Assembly (NCBI GenBank): GCA_947652115.1
Contig: OX393570.1
Span: forward strand, 3,234,317-3,298,316
Origin: Blastomussa wellsi
Lineage: Eukaryota; Cnidaria; Anthozoa; Scleractinia; Plerogyridae
Length of the DNA stretch: 64,000 nucleotides
Direction of reading: 5' to 3'
Part shown: piece after piece, positions 1 to 11,936 of the stretch
Layout: every line of letters begins with the position of its first letter
How positions within the stretch are numbered: the first letter of the stretch is position 1
Made by a program: the position numbers and the translations under genes
The notes under the pieces: model-generated
Seen by the model: the letters and a program-made list of their open reading frames with translations, nothing else
Databases searched by the model: none
Told to the model about the DNA's origin: nothing

Positions 1-159
1 TTACACAGTACATGATTTGTATAGCCTGAGTTCACCGGTTGAATGAGTCAACTCTGAGTCTGAGTCAAATCTAGTCCTAGTCAAGTGACCGAGTCACTGG
101 TCAGCAGATTATTTTCACAAGACAGTATTAGATATAAAACAATCACACTTGCTTTCCAG

Positions 160-3100
160 ATGATGCTAGTAACAGTCAAAGTAAAGTCTCACAGAAGGAC
201 CTGCTCAGGGCTGGTGAGTACAAGATGATGTGAACATTCTCCTGACACCCCCTTGGTACTTATAATGAAATAAATAGTTGGTTCATGCTTTAGCATGCAC
301 TATTGAGTTAAGGTGCATGCCAGAAGTTTGGAGAGCAGGAAAGAAGCATAAGAGTTGTTCAAGGCGATAGCCGAGAGCAACTCTAGCTTCTTGAGTACTC
401 TTCAAACGTCTCAACTGCACCATAACTCGATGAACCAATTGTTTTATAACATTGCCTGTGGAAATGAACATAAAAACAATCCACACCAGAAAAAATATGG
501 CGAAGCAATTTGCTCACGCAAAGCTGGTGTGCAGTACTTTCATGTGGCAAATGAAAGGTGTTGAACAAGGTTGTTTGTCATTTTATGTCATGATGAAACC
601 CCAGTATGTGTCAAGTGAATGCAAATGAAAGATGTTTAACACTGTTTCTGTGTGTTGTATGTTTTTCTAGGATCACTTCAGTCTGCAAGTAATTTTTTCT
701 GACATTGATCAACATCAATAATTATATAAATTTCTTATATTACGTTTTTGACATGTTAAAAAGGTTGAAACTGCCTGATAGATTTTCAATACAATCCTAT
801 AACATTCAAGGGATGCTAAAAAGAGTTGTTCCATTGTGAATTAAGATTCATTTGTAATGACAACTAATCTTGTTATCTCCTTCACAGCCATGCTTATCAA
901 TAACTATGTCTCAGAACATTCAAACCAGGAGAATCAAACTCAGTGGCAGACATGTCTTAATGCTATAGTCGCCGATTGCCAAAAGGACAACCAGGATACT
1001 TCCAGAGGAGGCCTTTTGCAACTTGGTAAGATTACTGTGATAGCATTTGAAATGTCACAGGAGTTTTTACGCTGTTAGAAAAACTGTGTTTGAAGCTTTG
1101 CATTTGATTTGTGGTTAGCTCTGTATAGTGTGGGGTGGACACGTTTCAAATTGAATGATACAGCACTCCTGTTTAATAAATGACAAGTTCAATTAAATGT
1201 TGGGTCTCCAAAGCCAAGTTTTAAAGAAATGCGATTGACTAACTGATTGAGAAAAATGTTACCGGTTACTTGTGTCATAAACTGATTACTATAATTATAT
1301 CTTTTCTCATTTCTCCACCAAGCTTAACAGTCTTTTCAAAGAATACACTCAGGAAAATAGCACAAACAATAACAATACTTCCCTTCTGCATAATTACATG
1401 ACTGTATATAATTATGAGTCATGGAAAGTCCAAAGTAACCTTATTCTAAGCTAAAGCACACTCAAAGACCAGAACTAAGGATATTAACTGACATGGACAT
1501 GATAAAAATAATGTTTAGTAAATGTTACATGACTGCACCAAGGATGGAAATAAAACTCGGACATCAGAAAATGGCTGGACAAAATTTTCCAATGTCTGAT
1601 CATTAAATCCCAACTGTAATCAGGCAGACTGTCTGGATCCTTTCTGTGCAAACGCCAATGTTAATGCATTGACAATAGAGGAGTCCTGCAATATGACGTC
1701 TGACATCACTACTGTTTTGCCCAATCAAAATGGTGTCTTAGTGAGACACATGTCCTTTCATGGGTAAAGTTATTTGAAGCCCTGCTGTATACTCAGGGTC
1801 CGAAATTGTGACTGATACGGTCGCCAATGTGACTGAAATTTCATCCGTGGCAAGTAAAAGTTCAGGATAAGTCGCCAAGTGGCAGCTACATTTCTTTGTA
1901 TTGATGATGCATATTATGGCCCTTTTCTCAGATATTGTGTCCATCCAGAAAATTATATTGAAAGATATTTGATTCTTTTGCATTTGCAATACGAAAAGAT
2001 TGATTTCATCCTTTTGCTTTGCTTGAATGCTTTGCTTCGAAAGTTTCTCTCGCATCGTAAAACTTGGCATTTGAAATCGCCCTTTCCGAACCTTTTAATA
2101 TGTCATGTATGCCTATGGATTGTGTTTCTTGTAATGCAATCTGGCGACTAAAAATTTGATTTTGCAACTATTTTTTACCACTTAGTTGCCAAATGGCGAC
2201 TAAAGGATTTTTTAACTTTGAACCCTGATACTACAATATTATCACTGCGAAGATTCTACTGATATAAATATAGCAATTTATTGTTGAGTGATCTTATTGT
2301 CTTACAGTATCAATAGGTCTCAATCCACATGTGCTGCTGAAAAAGTATGAGCTGGAAGATGCACTGGAAAAATCCAAGGGTCGACCAAAATTCTATGCGC
2401 TGCGCCTGGCGGAGAAACTCTTTGGAATTGATGTTTTGATCAAATCCACACCATATGGAATTGGAGGAAAAGCTGCCCTAAATCCAGTCATGTTGGATGC
2501 CATTAAATGTTAGTAATGTACAAATGATACCTTTTAGATTTTTTTTATACAGGGCCAGTAAGCCTTATCATATTTTTTTTTCATGCCTGGGAAAGTCACA
2601 TACCGATATGAGATGAACATTCTTTCCTGTGACTCTATAGATATGTTTCCAGTGCTGCATGCCAACTTCATGATCATAATTATTGCATAATATGCACACC
2701 ACTGAGTATGCTATTAATTTTTGATTCATGTGCTATATTTATTTAGTATTTGAACCAAGCATACTAGCTATACAATATATAGATGTAGCCAAGCCTAAAA
2801 GCGGAACTCCATATTTTTGCTGGTTCTTTCTAATTTCTCTGAATTAAATAATAATTAAAAATGTCAACTGCAATTGCAGAATTTCTGCTAAGAATGACCA
2901 TGAAAAGTTAAAAAATGCTGCCAGAAGAAAAAAATGGGACCTGAGCCTGCGATCAATGAAGAAAACCAATGCCTGGTCAGCGGTCAACTTAAAAAAACAC
3001 ATGACATTAAAAAAATTCAGCACATCCAGTGGTGCGTTGCTTACTCAAAAAGTTGAATGAAACACATGAGAAAAAGCGAGCAAGAGAAAATCTTCATAAA

Positions 3101-6100
3101 TATTGTAGGCTCAATCACTTCAAAGGTTTTCCCTATCGTGTAAAATCATGGCAAATGATTCTGGTTAACGGGAAGATCCAAAATTATTTCGGAGCTGAAC
3201 ATTGCATTTCTTGTACAAGTCAAAACCGATGTAAATTTACCTGTCCCTGTCTAGCCAACTCTGTGCTGTGCTCTGCTCTGTTGTGCTCTGGTGTGTGGTG
3301 CTGTGTTGTCTTGTGCTGTAGTGTGCAGTTGTGTTGTGTTGTTGAATTGTGTTGTTGTGTTGTGTTGTGCTATTTTGTTGTGTTGTGCTGTGCTGTGTTT
3401 TGCTGTTGTGTTGGGCTGTTGTTGTGTTGTGTTGTGATGTGATGTGATGTTGTGTTGTGCGGTGCTGTGCTGTGCTATTGTGAACGGGTTCATTCTGTTG
3501 TGCTGTTTTGTGTTTAACTGTTTTGTTGTGTTGTATTGTGTTACTATTTCTAATAACTATTATCCCCTAATAATCGTAATCATGACATGATCATGCTGTT
3601 ATGTTTGGTTCCAGAAAAGGTCCATATCTTCCCTGTGGAGAATCATTGGAAATTCGAAGGGGTAGACCAAACTTTTAAAAGGAAACTATGAATCTAGGCT
3701 GGAATTTCCAGAGGGGAGAATGGGCTCAAATGAAAAACACCCTCTATGGGAGAGTATGGGTATTTTCTGGAATAACGCAAAATAACGATCATTTTTAGGG
3801 CCAAATTCAAATTAATAGTCGATTGTTTCTAATTTCTGTTTTAGTTGAAGTCCTTCAGAAATTCGCCCAAAACATGCCTAATGAAGAGAAGAGAAACCTG
3901 TGGAAAGGTTGTGTTACTAGTATTGCTCAGAGGTGCAAGAGGGCCCGTAATCCACATAGGAAAAGATCATCAAAGAGAATCACACGGAGTGATGATGATG
4001 ATGAAGATGATGATGAGCAAGGACCTCCCTCCATGGCAATCAGTAATGACATGCAGTATGATGAACACGAGGACTCTCAAGGCGACTCAGATGAAGAGTA
4101 TCAAGAATACGATGTGGACAATTTGGATCAGCCTAACTCAAGTCAAACACCCACCACAGTCAGAATATCTTCTGATAGTGAATCAGAGGAACCTCAGAAT
4201 GGTCCTCGTGATGACATAGGTCACACTGAGACTCGTCATCTTAAACAAGCCCAGACCTCTAGTGTGCAACTAGAGTCAACTGCCAACTCTAGGGAAGAAC
4301 CAGATGACACAGAAAAGGATGTTCATGTACCACCTGGCATTGACCCAGACATAACAGTCGTTCACTTGCCGTCCACCATGCAGACTGCAGTGAAGGTTCC
4401 CTCCAAACCTGAAGGACAAAAATCGAGTCCAGGTGTACTGCAAAAGAACAGTAGAGAGACTGGTGATAGCAACAAGAGTCATTTTGACAGATCAGAAGGA
4501 GTTGAATACCTGGGTGCATACACTGTGCATAAACAGGAAACATATAGACATGAAAATGAGGAAGGTTCCCCAGAGAAGAATGTGTCTGTGGCATGCAAAT
4601 ACCATGGAGACTTCCCACCTGTAGTGGGAAATGTTTGCAAGCCTGGTCCAGCATCTACTGAAAGTGTTATTGTGTCTGGCATCAAAATGACTCCCGATTG
4701 TAAGTACATTATGCCAAAATTGATGCAAGTCTTTCAAACGGTTAATTTAAACTGTCTGACACACTATGCTTCTCAAGGCCTCTCTGTAGCACAAGAATTC
4801 CATTTAATAATTGGATGAAGTTGTTTTTCGTGATTTTGCACATTGTTAAATTTTTGAATTTTCTGACCAGGCTTACTTGTGCCTTTATCATTTTCTGAGA
4901 ATGCTTAATTAATTAATTGGGCCTAATAATGATCATGGCATTGGACTCTGAATCAAACAGTCCAGGTTCACTTTTGTTTAGCAGCTCTCATAAGGTTAGA
5001 ATATTCTTCTTCTCTTCTAATGTTGCTTTGGGAGGTGCAGTGGCCTAACGGTGTGTGCACTGGACTCCGGATCGGACAGTCCGGTTCGAGCCCTGCCTGG
5101 GGAAATGCGTTGTGTTCTTGGGCAAGACACTTAACTCTCACAGTGCCTCTCTTCACCCAGGTGTATATTAAATGGGTATCGGCGAATTTACTGCTGGGGG
5201 CAACCCTGCAATGGACTAGCATGCCATCCAGGGGAGGTGGGGTTAGAAATACCCTCTGTTGAGCACTGCATGTTATGGAAACCAGGTTAAGCTCCAGCCT
5301 GATGGGTTCATAGGTAGGCTTACTTCTCTTCTAATGCTGCTATGGTTTCTGGGTTAGGGGTGCACTTCCTGTCATTCATTCCTTCAAGGTCTCACATGAA
5401 TGGTTCACTACCCTACAAAAGAACAAACAACAAGAACAAGTATCCCTTGCCTCTAAAACAATTGCAACGGCCGCACTCTTAGACCAATAGAATTACAAGC
5501 TTATGAGAGCCGCTAAATTATTGTGATTGAAAGATCTGTCCCCAGGTGTTACTCAAGGCTACTGATTGGTCTATTTGCAGCGACCCATTCTAAAACAATT
5601 GCAACAGCTGCACTCTTAGACCAATAGAATTACAAGCTTATGAGAGCTGCTACATTATGGCAACTGCCAGGGCAGCCTGTCAAAATACTTGGGGTAACAT
5701 ACTTGCAATCCGTAAACTGCCATCCCATCCACGGGAAGCAGCAACAGCTTTGCCACTCACTTTAAGGGGACAGAAATTACTAGAATGTTTTTTGATTGAG
5801 TGTTGCAAAATCTATTTAAATAAAAGTATTCACACATACAATTACAATGGATGCAGGCAATCCATGACAGTAAACCAATCAAACTTTGAAGGAAATACAT
5901 GCAGCAGAATGAAGACAGAAGTGCAGGAAAACATGTCTGTGTGAGCAAATTTGATTGGTTTCTATTTTGCCTTTTTCCATCTTCTAGTTTCATACGTGTT
6001 GATTGGAGGAAACCCAAATGTAGTTCTTCCTCGTAAGAAGTATCTTGATTGTCTTACAAGATCAGGCCAGCCCACACACTTTGCAGTTCGTTTGGCTGAA

Positions 6101-7647
6101 TTAGCTTTTGGAGACGATGTTCTAAGGGCATCAACTGTGACAGGAGGGAAGCGTGGCACATTACAGCTCGACCCAAACGTGATGGATGCAATACAAAGTA
6201 TGACTGCTCAAGCTATAACCTTAGTTTTAAAACACACGTCACTCTTCACTTACTTGCTTCTTTCCTGCTTTTTTAAATGGCATTCTTGTCATTTGTTGTC
6301 ATTTCATAACCCTCTGTTTCAACGTCATGTTGCCCATCAAATAAATGTGTATCTAACCAGGCCACATCATTGTCAACAACTTCAACAAAATCCACTCAAT
6401 CCTACAGAGCGAGTTTCAACTGAGTGTTGTAAAACCAAAACCAAAGTAGCTACTTTGACCAATCACAAAGAACACAGACACTCCAGTGAACCAATCAAAC
6501 CTAAAAGTATTGCACATTGCCGACACAAAGTGCAGAAAAACGTGTGCACGCGAGTCATGAGTGGTTTTTGTTTTTCTCCTTATTGGTTGAAAAACAGGCA
6601 CAAAATTTTTAAACCAATCATTAAGCAAAGTAAAATGCAAAACTAAAGCAAACGCAGAATAACTTTCAACACTTAAGTGAAAACCGCTTTTTTACTCTTC
6701 ACATGCTGTGCATATGTATAAATTATACAGAAATCAGTCTAAATGTCACCAATTACTCTTGTGGCTTGCCACAAGTTGACCTCTTGAGTTTCACAGCAGC
6801 ATAGCTAAGCTTATCAGGCCACAGAGGGCTTGTGATTGAAAGATCTGTTCCCAGGGGTTACTCAAGGCTACTGATTGGTCTATGTGCAGTGACCCATTTT
6901 TGGATCGCTAAAAATGGCACCAATCAAAATATGAAAAGTTATTCTTCCAGTGGACCATAAATAAATAAGACAAAGGACTTTATTGAAAGTCAAACACCCT
7001 TCCCTCCCTAGGATTAGGGGCCTTGCAGGCCCTGGTTAGTCACATCCACCACCTACTCGTCAAGTTGCCTACTTCACTGAATCTAGAGTGAAAGGGTAGC
7101 CTGTAGATTAGTCAGGAGGCCCGGTGGCCTGATGGGTAGTGCACGCTGCACTCCAGATTTAACGGTCTGATTCGAGCCTCGGCCGGGGGCACTGTGCTGT
7201 GTTCTTGGACTCTTTGACTCTCACAGTGCTCACACCTGGTGTATAAGTCAGTACCGGCAAAGTAATGCTGGGGGGTAACTCTGAGACAGGAGTAGAAATA
7301 CTCCTAGTTGCTTCATGCTATGGAAATCAGGCTAAGCTCTGGAAGTATAGGCTACTAGGCTCAACCCAGACTTTGCCTGTATGTTTGTCTGCCTGCATTG
7401 TTTTCTCAATCCACTGGTTAGAACAGAACTTAACCTTTATGTTATGGTCTGTTCCATAGCTGAGGTGTCCGAGAGATTTTTAAAAGAAAGCAGCAAAGAA
7501 CAGCGGATGGCAGTTTTGCGCAAGTGCATCACAAGTATTGCCACTAGATGTAAAACCCTACGATACAACAGATTAAAGACACATGCTGAAAATAACTGGA
7601 CAATACAAACAAGCCACACTGGGGATGCTAAAGAGCATATAAACTAA
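160..7647 (+). CDS. Tandem BEN-domain protein (5' partial)
   Basis: Spliced gene running in from the left edge. Exons read as 160-213 (tentative), 888-1025, 2308-2508, 3845-4699, 5988-6197 and 7460-7647 (stop). Every intron is phase 1 and every internal exon is a multiple of 3. Exons 2308-2508 and 5988-6197 each encode the front half of a BEN domain (Arg-Leu-Ala-Glu core, then a Gly-Lys turn, ending LD/LN..VMDAI). Exons 888, 3845 and 7460 each begin with the matching back half (helical segment ending TSIAxRCK). So there are two full BEN modules plus the back half of a third. Exon 3845-4699 also holds a long Ser/Asp/Glu-rich linker with an acidic run near nt 3991-4020. BEN domains are DNA- and protein-binding modules of chromatin and transcription factors, so a nuclear role is inferred. 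I cannot assign an ortholog. Exon 160-213 lacks BEN features and rests only on splice sites and phase. Confidence 0.75.
1794..2227. mobile_element. hAT-like MITE in BEN-gene intron
   Basis: The element starts CAGGGTCCGAAATT and ends AACTTTGAACCCTG, imperfect terminal inverted repeats of the CAGGGTTC type often seen in hAT-like elements. Flanks share the 5-mer ATACT. The interior holds inverted GTCGCCA/TGGCGAC motifs. The short open frames here are incidental. Confidence 0.5.
3262..3540. repeat. TGTTG/TGCTG low-complexity satellite
   Basis: About 280 bp made almost only of variations on TGTTGTG, TGTGCTG and TGTGTTG. It lies in the BEN-gene intron between exons 2308-2508 and 3845-4699. Cys/Val/Leu-rich or His/Thr-rich open frames across it are by-products of the repeat. 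Confidence 0.9.
4918..4975 (+). mobile_element. tRNA-like SINE head fragment
   Basis: Degraded tRNA-like promoter region with an A-box-like GGCCTAATAATG and a B-box-like GGTTCA. It resembles the head of the SINE that starts about 110 bp downstream; no SINE body follows it. Confidence 0.4.
5009..5341 (+). mobile_element. tRNA-derived SINE copy A with TSD
   Basis: The SINE body runs about 5028-5322. It has an A-box-like TGGCCTAACGG and a perfect B box GGTTCGAGCCC, followed by a conserved body containing GGGCAAGACACTTAA and CATCCAGGGGAGG. It is flanked by a 19-bp target-site duplication, CTTCTCTTCTAATGYTGCT, at 5009-5027 and 5323-5341 with one mismatch. The body resembles widespread marine-invertebrate SINE cores; a family name is not claimed. 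Confidence 0.8.
5457..5652. repeat. Direct repeat pair (~63 bp) around a spacer
   Basis: The block containing GACCAATAGAATTACAAGC occurs at about 5457-5520 and again at about 5589-5652. The spacer between them (GTGATTGAAAGATCTGT to GACCCATT) recurs at about 6829-6896. This is an interspersed repeat that has been partly tandem-duplicated in this intron. Confidence 0.7.
5797..5985 (+). repeat. Interspersed repeat family X, copy 1 (degraded)
   Basis: Shares with 6405-6640 a pattern of TGAGTGTTG, CCAATCAAA, GTGCAGRAAAACRTGT and GATTGGTT in the same order. It lies directly upstream of the BEN exon at 5988 and supplies part of its intron end. Confidence 0.5.
6405..6640 (+). repeat. Interspersed repeat family X, copy 2
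   Basis: Best-preserved copy of the family: GTTGTAAAACCAAAACCAAA, CCAATCACAAAG, CCAATCAAACC, GTGCAGAAAAACGTG, TATTGGTTGAAAAA. A further weaker copy lies at 35147-35280. It has many CCAAT/ATTGG motifs and no coding signal. Confidence 0.6.
7118..7345 (+). mobile_element. tRNA-derived SINE copy B
   Basis: Second copy of the SINE at 5028. It has A-box-like TGGCCTGATGGG, B box GATTCGAGCCT and the same body (GTGTTCTTGG, ACTCTCACAGTGC, GTAGAAATACTCCTAGT, GGAAATCAGGCTAAGCTC). No convincing target-site duplication was seen. It lies just upstream of the last BEN exon. Confidence 0.75.
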
Positions 7648-7934
7648 AAGATTGTCACCCAAGAAAAAAAACTGCTTTTTGCAGTTGAAATTATCAAATC
7701 AAGCTCAAGATAATCATTATAATTAATTAGTTTAATTACAGTGATATAGTAAAATGCTGGCAAAGGGTGCTCAGCTCAAGAGAGTCTTCTGTGGGCTCTG
7801 TCGTAAGGGGTGACACTCTCCCACACACACCATCCAAGGGTTTGCACCATCACGAAAACAAGAAAGGTTGACAATGTCCTACTTGGTTGGGTAGATTTAA
7901 CATACTAGTTTTCAGGTCAATCAATAATCTTTAA

Positions 7935-8120
7935 AGCAGCTGCGTCATGGTTTGTGCATTTTGAAAAATTTAGCCTAAATTTTTCAAATTTGTCATTTGC
8001 AATCCATCTCAATCTTGCCATCCTTTTTCCTTTTTGGTTTAGTACCTCTTCGGGGTTTATCTTCCTTTATGTTAGTAAACCAATATTTAGAGGCTTCCTT
8101 CATTTTAAGGGGAATTCGGT
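7935..8120 (+). repeat. Interspersed repeat family Y, copy 1
   Basis: Matches 36690-36875 in inverted orientation. Shared blocks are TTTGAAAAATTTAGCCTAAA, TTCCTTTTTGGTTTAGTA and the GC(T/A)RCGTCAT edge. It lies in the 3' flank of the BEN gene. No coding capacity. Confidence 0.65.
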
Positions 8121-9600
8121 TCATCGCAAAAATAACTCAAAATATTATGATGAAGCTCCCTTAACTACTCTGTCAATATTATTACCGTTGGATACAGTAC
8201 ATGCATGTCTGTAAAAAAAGTTTCAATATTCATTTTCAAATCTCTTGCTGCAACAAGTATTTTAGTTTTCTGTTGTTTTTGTAAACAAATTTTTAGACTT
8301 ATTTCTTGGACTTTCAATAATGTTCTGTATTGATCAAAGTCATTGGAGATGAGTTAAGACAGTACATAAAGTTCAGTAGTTAATTGTTCTTAACAATATT
8401 TTGAGATAAAATCTCAAAAGTATTATCATATATTTGCTTTTTCAAATGGGGTTTGAAATAAGTTATAACCTTTTTAATTAAACTGCTATCATTTTTTTTT
8501 AATTTAAAAAAAAAAGAACTGTGTACTGGAATTATTTTTTACAAACTTTCATGCCATTGGGTGTTGATCAAGAACATCACACTTGTGTACAGTAATGCAA
8601 AAAGTTTGACACATAGTTCCCCCATGTGATAAAATTAAATAGTAATAAATAAAATCATTTTATTTGCTTTATTTAGTTAGGAGTAAACCTGGCAGAAGAA
8701 TAAGCTGGAATCAAAGTTTATTCTTTCATTACGCTTCTGTATAACAGTTTGAGTGGGGTTATTGTTATATTACATGTATATTACTTACTGTGGTTTCATC
8801 CAGTAAGTGTAACAGAATAGTTGGGGCTGCTGTTGGAAAGGAAAATGTTTGTTGAAATGTTTTTGTTTGAAAGTAAAGTCTACCAGCAGAGGGCAATTCA
8901 GGTCAAGTCAACAAAATTCAAATTCCTGTTCAAGACAATGAAGATTAAAGCACTGTATCGGAGTTGATGACATTTTCATATTTCCATTCACAAATTTGGA
9001 CTTGTACTTCAAAAAGAAAATGCCCCATTTTGGGTTGGTTGAAAAGTCATAGATTTTTTCCCTTCAGAAGCATGAACGCTGAATAAATAAAGTTCTGCTT
9101 CTTAAAAAAGAAGATATAACTGCAGTTGCTTGAATTCATAGCTGCATGCAGCTTTTTTAATTAGCTTATATATTTATATATTTACTGAGATTCGAAGTGA
9201 TTGTGAAAGTGTATGTACATATAGGGCAGGGAAAAATAAAAATTTTCAGTCTCGAACGACACAACAAAGCTACTAATCAGTCTGTTATGCAACTATACTC
9301 TATTTTGCAATCCATTTGTGTGACCTAATGATTTTCATCGAACAAGAATTGTCTGCATTGCATAGGTTGAAATGCATTATGTGGGTTGCACAAAGTGGAT
9401 GAAAATTTTACTTCGTATTTATTGCCATTATTTGGAACTGTGTTGGTATTAGCCTTATAATATCCTGGGTGATAAATTACCCCTTGAAAATTGCTATGGC
9501 AATGTTTGGTGCAAAATTTCTCAATACAATAATTAAGTCAAAACCGACAAGCATAATTTGTCACCTATGATGTTAAAATGTGATCAAATTGTATACTCGT

Positions 9601-9692
9601 GAAATTAGGAAATAATTTCACTTGTTTTGTCAAATCTTAATAATTCTCCCAAGACTTTTGACAAAACACACTTGAAATTATTTCCTAATTTC
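9601..9692. repeat. Hairpin (foldback) element
   Basis: Arms 9601-9634 and 9657-9692 are near-perfect inverted repeats (GAAATTAGGAAATAATTTCA outer half, TTTTGTCAAA inner half) around a 22-nt loop. It could be a small MITE remnant. Confidence 0.75.
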
Positions 9693-10233
9693 ACTTGTCA
9701 CCTTTCGATTTCCTGTACTGACACTCAAAAACCCAACAAATGATTGTGTTATTCACCGCAGTCAATTATAGCATCAACCTATGAACTTGAAAAATGGAAA
9801 CAGAATAGATTGTAATCAATCAATCACAACCAAAGGCTGAAGAGAACATCCGCTCTGCTATTATGAGGTTTACCTCGGCGAAAAAACCTGCAACTTTTTC
9901 TTTAGTTTTGAGTTATTGTTTTTCTGTTCTTTATTGTTTTGAGGTTCTTTGTTGTCTTGTTACATCACTGGCGAGTTTCACAGGTTGTTAAGCCGAGGAT
10001 GAGCCCTTGTGTGACTGACTGTCATGAAAACGTGAACAGTTCATTGAGGCAAGCACAACTTGTGTGTTATTGGAAGGTGCAGTAATTTGCAGCCATTCTT
10101 TATTTCTTGCACAACTCTCCATTTCACACAGGGGACCCAAAACAATAGATTATTGACAAGAGGCTGCATGATTTTTTGCTGTGTTACTTCAGTTTCTTCT
10201 GTGATTTTTAAACAGATTATGACAATTGCTGCA

Positions 10234-11936
10234 ATGGAGCCAACACAAGCTGCTGCTGGTAAGCAAAATATCCCCGTCACTTGTCCTTGTAGTCTCCTAC
10301 ACGGTGCTTTTATCCCTTGTAATGCAATCTATGATCTTCAATGACTATTTTCTATGGAGGGGGACAGGGATCCCAGGAGGGTAGGGGTGGGGCTGGGAGG
10401 GTACAGGAAGTGTTAGAAGAGAGGGGCTGGGAATTGTGATTCCCAAGACAGTGGAAACCAGTAGAAATTGAGAAAAATTTTGTATCATTTGTTTATGTTT
10501 AGCAATAGATGTACCATAGTTCAAAGGAAAAGAAACCTCCAAGGAAAGGGTGGGAAATTGGAGGTTAGGTCAACACTGCCCCCCCCCCCCCTAAATGTAG
10601 AAGGCTACTGCCCTTTCTTCTTTTCTCTTCCCAAATATGATAACTTTTACATGCAACTTACATGTACTATGCTTTTACTAATGTTGACTTTTTCATCTCT
10701 CCAGAAGGTGAGTCACCAGACTATGGGCAGATTTACACCTTACTGAGCAGAGTAATGCGGGGACAGCCGCCACCCAACCTCTCCCCCCTTGGTAAGTGAT
10801 TTTCTAGATACAGTGAAATCCCCAATAAGGGAGCCACCTCTTGGGAAATAGCAATGCCATTTTATTAGGATCTTTAGCTCTCAACTTGAAAAAGTCAGGC
10901 TCACTAATATTTTAAGTTATGCCACTGGTTTGGAAAAACTTATTAAATTAATGTTCCCCCTTCCTTCAACAATTCGCTTGATACAATATATCTAGTTTTT
11001 GATGTTCTAGGTAATAATATTTTGTGTAACTTTGAGTGAAAGAACTCAGTCAAAATTTCCGTCCCTTTAAAAGGATAATCACATAACAATTATTCCATGA
11101 GCCCACACGTTGGATATGAAGTGATAAAATAAATTGAAATCCCACAAAATTGAATTTTTGTGGGAGACAGCTCCTGAAACCTGCCAGTGTCGGCCATTAT
11201 AGAGGGCTGAAGTTAAAAACTTAGTGCGGAAAATTTTTAAAGTTGGCGCACTATTTTCCATATGACGTAAAACTCCGACTATTGGCTCATTGTTGGAGTT
11301 TTTTTAGCCAATCAAAAAGCTACAAATGCAATAGTCGGGGCTGAGAATATACTACAGAAAAATAGTATTATGGTGTACATTGTTGGATCCAGATGTCTTT
11401 CTAAGGGGGGGGGGGGGATTTTCGGCACTTCGGGCCTCAATTTAAGGTGGGGGTCCGAAAATTTTCCGGCCCTTCAAGCCTTAAAATTTTTGCCAATATG
11501 GGGCCCCGGGCCCCTCCCTTAGATCCACCACTGGTAAATCATCCATTTGATTTCATACAATGTAACTCGGGGTAAATCCCAGCTAAAAGATTTTTCTGTA
11601 ATGATTCATTATTGCTTCCTTGCAGATGCACGTGTCATTCTGGATCTGCTGGCTGACGTAGAACATCAACTCGCAGGTCACGACATCAGTAGCCAAGTTA
11701 ACTTCCTTACCAACAAATACAGAGAGGTGATGGCAAATCCAGGTGTAACCACTTCTTCTACCGAAAGTCGACCCCCTTCACGTCGCAGGGGTCGTCAAGC
11801 TGCCAATAACGGTTCTGATCCAGGCAGTAGTTCAGCCAAACCAAGAACACCACTGTTCTCTTTAAATCCCCTAAATGTACCAGTGCAGTTACTGAATTTA
11901 AAGAAACCAACTCCAGTTCCTACTTCTCAATCATAA
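10234..11936 (+). CDS. Conserved-looking small protein, 140 aa, unknown function (copy 1)
   Basis: Three exons: 10234-10258 (ATG to donor), 10705-10791 and 11626-11936 (stop), both introns phase 1; total 423 nt. The product has a short N-terminus, a helical region (about residues 10-75, including [11 protein letters not shown] and [13 protein letters not shown]) and a basic, Ser/Pro-rich tail ending [10 protein letters not shown] do not recognise the family. The gene converges on TRAPPC4, whose stop lies 326 bp away. Exon 1 codes for only 8 residues, so an upstream start cannot be excluded. The downstream duplicate keeps exons 2 and 3 open with few substitutions (an R-to-H/Q-to-K pair in the basic stretch), but lacks this first exon's start codon. 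Confidence 0.65.
11085..11357. other. 273-bp copy-1-specific segment
   Basis: Present here but absent from the equivalent point in copy 2 (near 18515), where CACATA joins directly to AAAATAG. It lies in the last intron of the small gene. No clear TIR or TSD was seen, so insertion here and deletion in copy 2 remain equally possible. Confidence 0.7.
11378..11533. mobile_element. MITE with CAGTGGTGGATCC-type ends (copy 1)
   Basis: Ends CATTGTTGGATCC and GATCCACCACTG form terminal inverted repeats (better preserved in the second copy). The interior has a G-run and GGGGCCCCGGGCCCCT. hAT-like by end sequence; no target duplication could be read. Intron of the small gene. Confidence 0.6.

Larger units (their letters stand above)
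7648..10233. other. Intergenic between BEN gene and small gene
   Basis: About 2.6 kb with no supported gene. It contains the family-Y repeat, several AATAAA signals (near 8643 and 9082) that could end the BEN transcript, a foldback element at 9601-9692, and presumably the promoter of the small gene. The rest is AT-rich with no recognised feature. Confidence 0.6.

Noticed and set aside
1879..2151. 90-codon plus-strand and 110-codon minus-strand frames
   Set aside because: Both lie inside a hAT-like MITE and have no domain features.
3029..3493. Cys/Val-rich and His/Thr-rich open frames on both strands
   Set aside because: Direct products of the TGTTG/TGCTG simple repeat.
5020..5262. Frames on both strands over the tRNA-like sequence, and the idea of a functional tRNA gene
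   Set aside because: The sequence has A and B boxes but no cloverleaf or acceptor stem; it is the head of a SINE.
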